Program-made: the position numbers and the translations under genes | NCBI GenBank assembly: GCA_964472305.1 | Contig: CAYYJR010000005.1 | Location: 1-64,000 of the forward strand | Origin: CAYYJR01 sp964472305 | GTDB lineage: Bacteria; Armatimonadota; Hebobacteria; CAIYQO01 | DNA: 64,000 nt | Direction of reading: 5' to 3' | Shown here: in pieces, positions 60,278-64,000 of the stretch | How positions within the stretch are numbered: the first letter of the stretch is position 1 | Layout of the letters: every line of letters starts with the position of its first letter | The notes under the pieces: model-generated | Told to the model about the DNA's origin: nothing | The model's database searches: none | The model's input: the letters and a program-made list of their open reading frames with translations, nothing else

Positions 60278-61273
60278 TCAGACGGTCGCCTTCAACACTT
60301 CTTTGTTCACGCAATAGCGCGGCCCCTGGCCGGCGGCAAAGCGGTCAACTTCTTCAACGACGATCTCGCGGATGCGCCAGCCGGCGTCCTCGGAATACCA
60401 GGCCAGGTGCGGGGTGAGTACCGCGTTGGGCAGATCGAGCAGCGGATAGGTCGTTTCGGGTGGCTCTTTATCGAAGACGTCGATACCGGCACCGGCGATG
60501 ACGCCGTTGCGCAGCGCGTCGCCCAGCGCGTTGGCGTCCACGATGGGACCGCGCGCGGTGTTCACCAGGTACGCGGTAGGCTTCATGTAGGCCAGCGTTT
60601 TCGCGTTGATCAGCCCGCGCGTTTCGTCATTGAGCGGGGTGTGAATGGTCACGTAGTCGGCGTTGCGCAACAGCGTTTCCAGGTCCACCAACTCGATGCC
60701 CAATTCAGCGCGGCGTCGCTCGCTCAGGTACGGATCGCAGACGAGGAAGTTGAAGCCGAACGTCTTGAGCTTGCGGTAGACGATGCTGCCGATGCGTCCA
60801 CAGCCGATCAAGCCCAGCGTTTTGCCTTCCATGCGGAAGATGGGCAGCACGTCGGTGAAATCCCATTGGGCGCGGGCGATGGAATGATCCAGCGTCTGGC
60901 GGCTGCGCACCACCTTGCGCCCGCAGGCGAAGAGCAGCGCGATGGCTTGCTCGGCCACCTCTTCGGAACAGTAGTCGGGGATGTATGCCAGCGGAATGCC
61001 CGCCGCGGTGAGCGCGGGGACGTTCACATTGTCGTAGCCGGCGCCGTGGCGCACCACCAGCTTGCACTGTTTCCACCCGGCAATAACCTCCGGAGTGATG
61101 GGCGCCATATTGACCACCACAACGTCCGCGTCTTCGGTAGCGGCAATCAACTCCGCGACGGGGGCGAACTTCAACTGGTGATAATGGAAATCGACGCCGC
61201 GCTTGGCGAATTCGGCGGTCTCCCACTCCATATCCGGCTCAATATAATCAGTGATGACGACTTTAAGGCTCAT
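60278..61273 (-). CDS. D-isomer-specific 2-hydroxyacid dehydrogenase
   Basis: 331 residues. NAD motif T-L-G-L-I-G-C-G-R-I-G-S and the catalytic Arg/Glu/His in N-T-A-R-G-P-I-V, D-V-F-D-K-E-P-P-E and L-T-P-H-L-A-W are conserved. Oxidises a D-2-hydroxy acid or reduces a 2-oxo acid. 12 bp downstream of the cluster's first gene. Confidence 0.94.
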   Translation of the reverse strand: MSLKVVITDYIEPDMEWETAEFAKRGVDFHYHQLKFAPVAELIAATEDADVVVVNMAPITPEVIAGWKQCKLVVRHGAGYDNVNVPALTAAGIPLAYIPDYCSEEVAEQAIALLFACGRKVVRSRQTLDHSIARAQWDFTDVLPIFRMEGKTLGLIGCGRIGSIVYRKLKTFGFNFLVCDPYLSERRRAELGIELVDLETLLRNADYVTIHTPLNDETRGLINAKTLAYMKPTAYLVNTARGPIVDANALGDALRNGVIAGAGIDVFDKEPPETTYPLLDLPNAVLTPHLAWYSEDAGWRIREIVVEEVDRFAAGQGPRYCVNKEVLKATV

Positions 61274-61285
61274 GACGACTCCTCG

Positions 61286-62365
61286 TTAACGGATGGCCGG
61301 AGCCGGCAGGCGCACGACCTGGCCGGTTTCGGCGGATTGATAAATGGCTTCGACGACTTCCAGGGCGCGCAGACCGTCAACCCCGGTGATAAGGGCGGGG
61401 GTATGCTCACGAATGGCCTGCACCAGTTCCTGCATAAACTGCAGGCCCATGATGCCGCAATAGCCGGGGGCGGCGGTCAATTCGAAATCGATATGCCGGC
61501 GCGGCGACGCGGCATACTCGCCGCCGTCGCTGCACAGGAACAGCGTCTCGCGCACACCCTCAAACGACGGACTCCATGACAGCACGCCGTCGGTGCCGCG
61601 CAGCGACAGGTACAGGTCTCGACCGTAAGGGTAGGAATCGGGCACGGTGTAGCTGATGTCGAGAGCCACCACCGTGCCGCGTGAGAAGGTGATGAGGGCG
61701 AACGAGTTGTCTTCAATGTCGTATTCTTCGTTGATCTTCACGTTCTTGCCAACCACTTCGACCACTTCGTCGTCGAGCAGCCAGCGATAAAGATCGATCC
61801 AGTGCACGCCCAGGTTATACATTGGACCGCCGCCGCTTAACGCCCGGGTGAGCATCCAGCGCGCGTTGCCCTGTATATAGCGGTCGAGGCGTCCGGCGGC
61901 ACAGCGGCCTTCACAGCCCACCACGCGCCCGAGCACGCCTTCGCCGATTAGCTTTTTCATGTGGCGCGCGACCGCATGATAACGCCACAAGTACGGAGTA
62001 GCCAGCAATGCGCCGGTCTGCTGTGTCGCCGCCAGCATACGACGCACGCCTTCGGCGCTGGCAGCCATCGGCTTTTCGACGATCAAATGTATTCCCCGCT
62101 CAGCGCACGCCACCGCCGCGTCCGGGCACTCCACGTGCGGCAGAAAGAGCACGGCCAGGTCGAGTTGCTCGTTCTCGAGCAGTTGGCGCCAGTCCGCGTA
62201 GCCGCGCACGGGGAAGTCACGCGTGAAGCCTTCCAGCACCGTGGGATTGGCATCGGACACCGCCACCACCTCAACGCCGTCCACCGCGGCGAAGTGGGGC
62301 ATATAACTGCGCGGATGCAGGTGCGAAAGACCGAGAATACCGACAGCTAGTTGCTTCATGGTCAT
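61286..62365 (-). CDS. Gfo/Idh/MocA-family oxidoreductase (2)
   Basis: 359 residues; ATG 4 nt after AAGGA. N-terminal G-I-L-G-L-S-H-L-H-P-R-S-Y replaces the usual GxGxxG, and I-V-E-K-P-M-A carries the Lys. First gene of the minus-strand cluster, next to the divergent AraC gene, with a shared 10-bp motif at 62420-62429 just upstream. Confidence 0.92.
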   Translation of the reverse strand: MTMKQLAVGILGLSHLHPRSYMPHFAAVDGVEVVAVSDANPTVLEGFTRDFPVRGYADWRQLLENEQLDLAVLFLPHVECPDAAVACAERGIHLIVEKPMAASAEGVRRMLAATQQTGALLATPYLWRYHAVARHMKKLIGEGVLGRVVGCEGRCAAGRLDRYIQGNARWMLTRALSGGGPMYNLGVHWIDLYRWLLDDEVVEVVGKNVKINEEYDIEDNSFALITFSRGTVVALDISYTVPDSYPYGRDLYLSLRGTDGVLSWSPSFEGVRETLFLCSDGGEYAASPRRHIDFELTAAPGYCGIMGLQFMQELVQAIREHTPALITGVDGLRALEVVEAIYQSAETGQVVRLPAPAIR

Positions 62366-62419
62366 CGTTTCCTTACTCTACCGGGTCAGAACCGGGAACG
62401 TATGCCGTCGCTTGTCTGT

Positions 62420-62608
62420 CAGAATAGTCCAAAAGGCTGTGGATGGCAAGAGACGGTACAGAAGATCGCGCAGACGCACGGTGGGGCAGCAGGGGAATGC
62501 TCCCCGTTGCCGACGCTGATTTTGTCGAAGAACCTGCGCTGTTCGGGTGAGAAGATCATCTATTCATTATTATGGCGCATTCCATCAATTTGTCACTAGA
62601 CTATTCTG
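62420..62608. promoter_or_regulatory. paired 10-bp inverted sites, probable AraC operators
   Basis: CAGAATAGTC (62420-62429) and its exact reverse complement GACTATTCTG (62599-62608). The first lies 55 bp before the Gfo/Idh start, the second 46 bp before the AraC start, each in promoter position. Such placement fits one regulator acting on both directions. TTGTCA (62590-62595) near the second site is a possible -35 of araC. Confidence 0.55.
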
Positions 62609-62653
62609 CCTAATAATTGTAAAATCCTGCCAAACCAGCATATGGAGTACGAT

Positions 62654-63511
62654 ATGCCGCTTGAACCAGCCCTCGCGTCCTATACCCCCAACCGTCTGCG
62701 CCGGTTGTGCCGTCGATTGATGCAGACCACGCCGGCATACCTGTTGCCTGACGAGCGGCTGACGATTCAGGATGTCCATTCCAACCTGCTGCCGGCCGGA
62801 CGCAGTATCGCGGGGCACACGCACTCATTTTATGAAGCGCATATCGTTTTCTCTGGCGAGGCGGTGGTCTCGGCGCCGCGTCCGCTGCAGGTAAACACCG
62901 GGAGCGCTTTGCTGCTGTCGCCGCAAACATCGCACAGTTGGGAGACGCGCGAGCAACCGATGCAGAGCTTTGTAATCTGGTTTCATCGTGAGGTGACGCC
63001 GGCGGAGGCACCGCTGCGCTGGGCGTACTTGCCAGGATTGCTGTGGGTGCTGCAATTGATTCTGCTGGAGGTGCAAGGTGGCGAGGCGGGTTGGCATGAT
63101 CGCGGTTCCGCGCTGCTCTCCTCCGCGCTGTCACGCATCCTTGCCTTCTCCGCCAATACCCGCCCGGTGATTGCCGTCACTGAAGACGACATGCAACTCG
63201 TGCCGCTCATCGACCACTTCCTGTGGGATAATCTCGGGCGCTCGCTGACGGTGGCGGCGGTGGCGGCGCACGTGGGGATGAGCGAGCGCAACCTGTATCG
63301 CCGCTTTCACGCGCTCACCGGGCAGACCATCATGCAGCGCCTGCTCGCGCTACGCATCCAGCGCGCGCAGACGCTGCTGGAGGAAAGCGATGCCTCGCTG
63401 GCGGACATCGGGCTGCGGGTCGGCATCTCCGACCCCGCCTACTTTTGCCGTTGCTTCAAACAACGCACCGGCACCACACCGCACCAGTATCGGCTGTATA
63501 TGCGGCCGTGA
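62654..63511 (+). CDS. AraC-family transcriptional regulator
   Basis: 285 residues from the ATG 6 nt after GGAG (62654). N-terminal cupin-like sensor (H-T-H-S-F-Y-E-A-H-I-V-F-S-G-E and S-P-Q-T-S-H-S-W-E) and C-terminal double helix-turn-helix with S-L-T-V-A-A-V-A-A-H-V-G-M-S-E-R-N-L-Y-R and F-C-R-C-F-K-Q-R-T-G-T-T-P-H-Q-Y-R. It probably activates the divergent catabolic cluster in response to its sugar substrate. Confidence 0.95.
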   Translation: MPLEPALASYTPNRLRRLCRRLMQTTPAYLLPDERLTIQDVHSNLLPAGRSIAGHTHSFYEAHIVFSGEAVVSAPRPLQVNTGSALLLSPQTSHSWETREQPMQSFVIWFHREVTPAEAPLRWAYLPGLLWVLQLILLEVQGGEAGWHDRGSALLSSALSRILAFSANTRPVIAVTEDDMQLVPLIDHFLWDNLGRSLTVAAVAAHVGMSERNLYRRFHALTGQTIMQRLLALRIQRAQTLLEESDASLADIGLRVGISDPAYFCRCFKQRTGTTPHQYRLYMRP

Positions 63512-63520
63512 CGAGAGGGT

Positions 63521-64000
63521 TCAGTTATCGTTTACACCCACCACGATGTCGCCGCGATGATTCGTTGCCACGCCACTGATGTCCGATATGGGGGGAACGA
63601 TCCCATTGATGGGATCATCGACAGGCTTGCCTGTATTATCGATCCCATTCGGTTCGAGGCTAGACAGCAGGTATCGGTCATTCGGCAGCGTCTGATATCG
63701 GAAACGGTCCTTCGTCGCGAAAGGATCATCGGGTATGGAGGGAAGATAGTCCGGCGCCAGTTGTGCCAATGTTTGCGGATAGGCGCCGTGCTCTAGCCGA
63801 TACGCGCGTAAGGCAAACGCCAGCGCGAGCAGGTTGTTGTCCGTGGCATTTTCCAGGTGTTTGATGCGTCCGTTCAGAAAGAGCGGCAGCAGCGATGTAT
63901 AGAGCTTCGATGCAATCGCGCCTTCGATTTTCGGGAGTTGATTGTCCTGCGGACGATACGGCTTGCGCGCTCGGGCGATCAGGATATCGGTTTCGCTAAC
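63521..64000 (-). CDS. partial gene, C-terminal 159 residues, secretion/pilus-associated type
   Basis: Open to the right edge of the window, so only the C-terminus is visible. The part L-A-F-A-L-R-A-Y-R-L-E-H-G-A-Y-P-Q-T-L-A then P-D-Y-L-P-S-I-P-D-D-P-F and Y-L-L-S-S-L-E-P-N-G-I-D-N recalls type II pseudopilin-associated proteins common in Planctomycetes, Armatimonadota and Hydrogenedentota. Ends 9 bp from the AraC stop. Confidence 0.75.
   Translation of the reverse strand, partial: VSETDILIARARKPYRPQDNQLPKIEGAIASKLYTSLLPLFLNGRIKHLENATDNNLLALAFALRAYRLEHGAYPQTLAQLAPDYLPSIPDDPFATKDRFRYQTLPNDRYLLSSLEPNGIDNTGKPVDDPINGIVPPISDISGVATNHRGDIVVGVNDN

Noticed and set aside
1..64000. CRISPR arrays, rRNA, prophage, complete insertion sequences, reverse transcriptase
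   Set aside because: None seen on either strand; repeats present are hairpins, the 81-bp pair and a short tandem only.

Overview
The window comes from a moderately high-GC bacterium with dense genes on both strands. kpsF (the first step towards Kdo), many lipobox proteins and a pseudopilin-like protein with a 'processing-associated H-X9-DG' tail suggest a diderm from a poorly cultivated phylum. A DUF3662+FHA (FhaA-like) gene, three URO-D-like proteins and the H-X9-DG protein together are most reminiscent of Armatimonadota or a PVC/Hydrogenedentota-like lineage. This is inference; no rRNA or other marker settles it.

Layout. 0.3-13 kb: tRNA-Ser(GGA), a 46-aa Cys-rich DUF6485-like gene, thiE-kpsF, a secreted Gly-rich protein, a YoaP-type acetyltransferase, a subtilisin lipoprotein, two URO-D-like proteins, two paralogous membrane-TPR proteins, and a redox block (thioredoxin-reductase-like flavoprotein, Fur-family regulator, 4Fe-4S protein) with a good Fur-type box. 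Remnants of a lyase-like gene and of a histidine kinase lie between these genes. 13.4-17.3 kb: an ankyrin/propeller gene between two copies of an 81-bp repeat, a disrupted secreted ORF behind a sigma70-like promoter, a MobA-like nucleotidyltransferase and a 46-aa zinc-ribbon gene. 17.3-21.6 kb: operon M50 protease-cmk-PP2C, divergent from ridA-ispH. 21.8-29.2 kb: five tandem lipoproteins, each with an N-terminal beta domain, a Big_2 domain and an FGE/SUMF1 (C-type-lectin-fold) domain lacking the FGE cysteine pair and hyperdivergent at the C-terminus.

29.5-41.6 kb: class I aminotransferase, FhaA-like protein, a 1390-aa double-ATPase acyl-CoA dehydratase activase homologue, cysE with a near-consensus promoter and overlapping dyad, the H-X9-DG protein, queF, scpB-nadC, hslO and a metallo-beta-lactamase-fold hydrolase. 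41.7-47.7 kb: the most unusual locus, DUF485 + acetate-type sodium:solute symporter followed by a single 1224-aa protein with PHP phosphoesterase, TM, Cache, TM, PAS, PAS, CBS pair and DUF294 nucleotidyltransferase domains.

48-64 kb: a third URO-D-like protein, a GH29 alpha-L-fucosidase, a DegT-type aminotransferase, and a minus-strand catabolic cluster (Gfo/Idh, 2-hydroxyacid dehydrogenase, class III aminotransferase, M20 peptidase, KdgK-like kinase, zinc alcohol dehydrogenase, Gfo/Idh, NAD-epimerase). It is divergent from an AraC regulator, and the shared intergenic region carries a 10-bp inverted repeat placed in front of both genes. The window ends inside a gene running off the right edge. 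Long hairpins and palindromes recur between genes. I saw no CRISPR array, complete insertion sequence, phage gene or reverse transcriptase.
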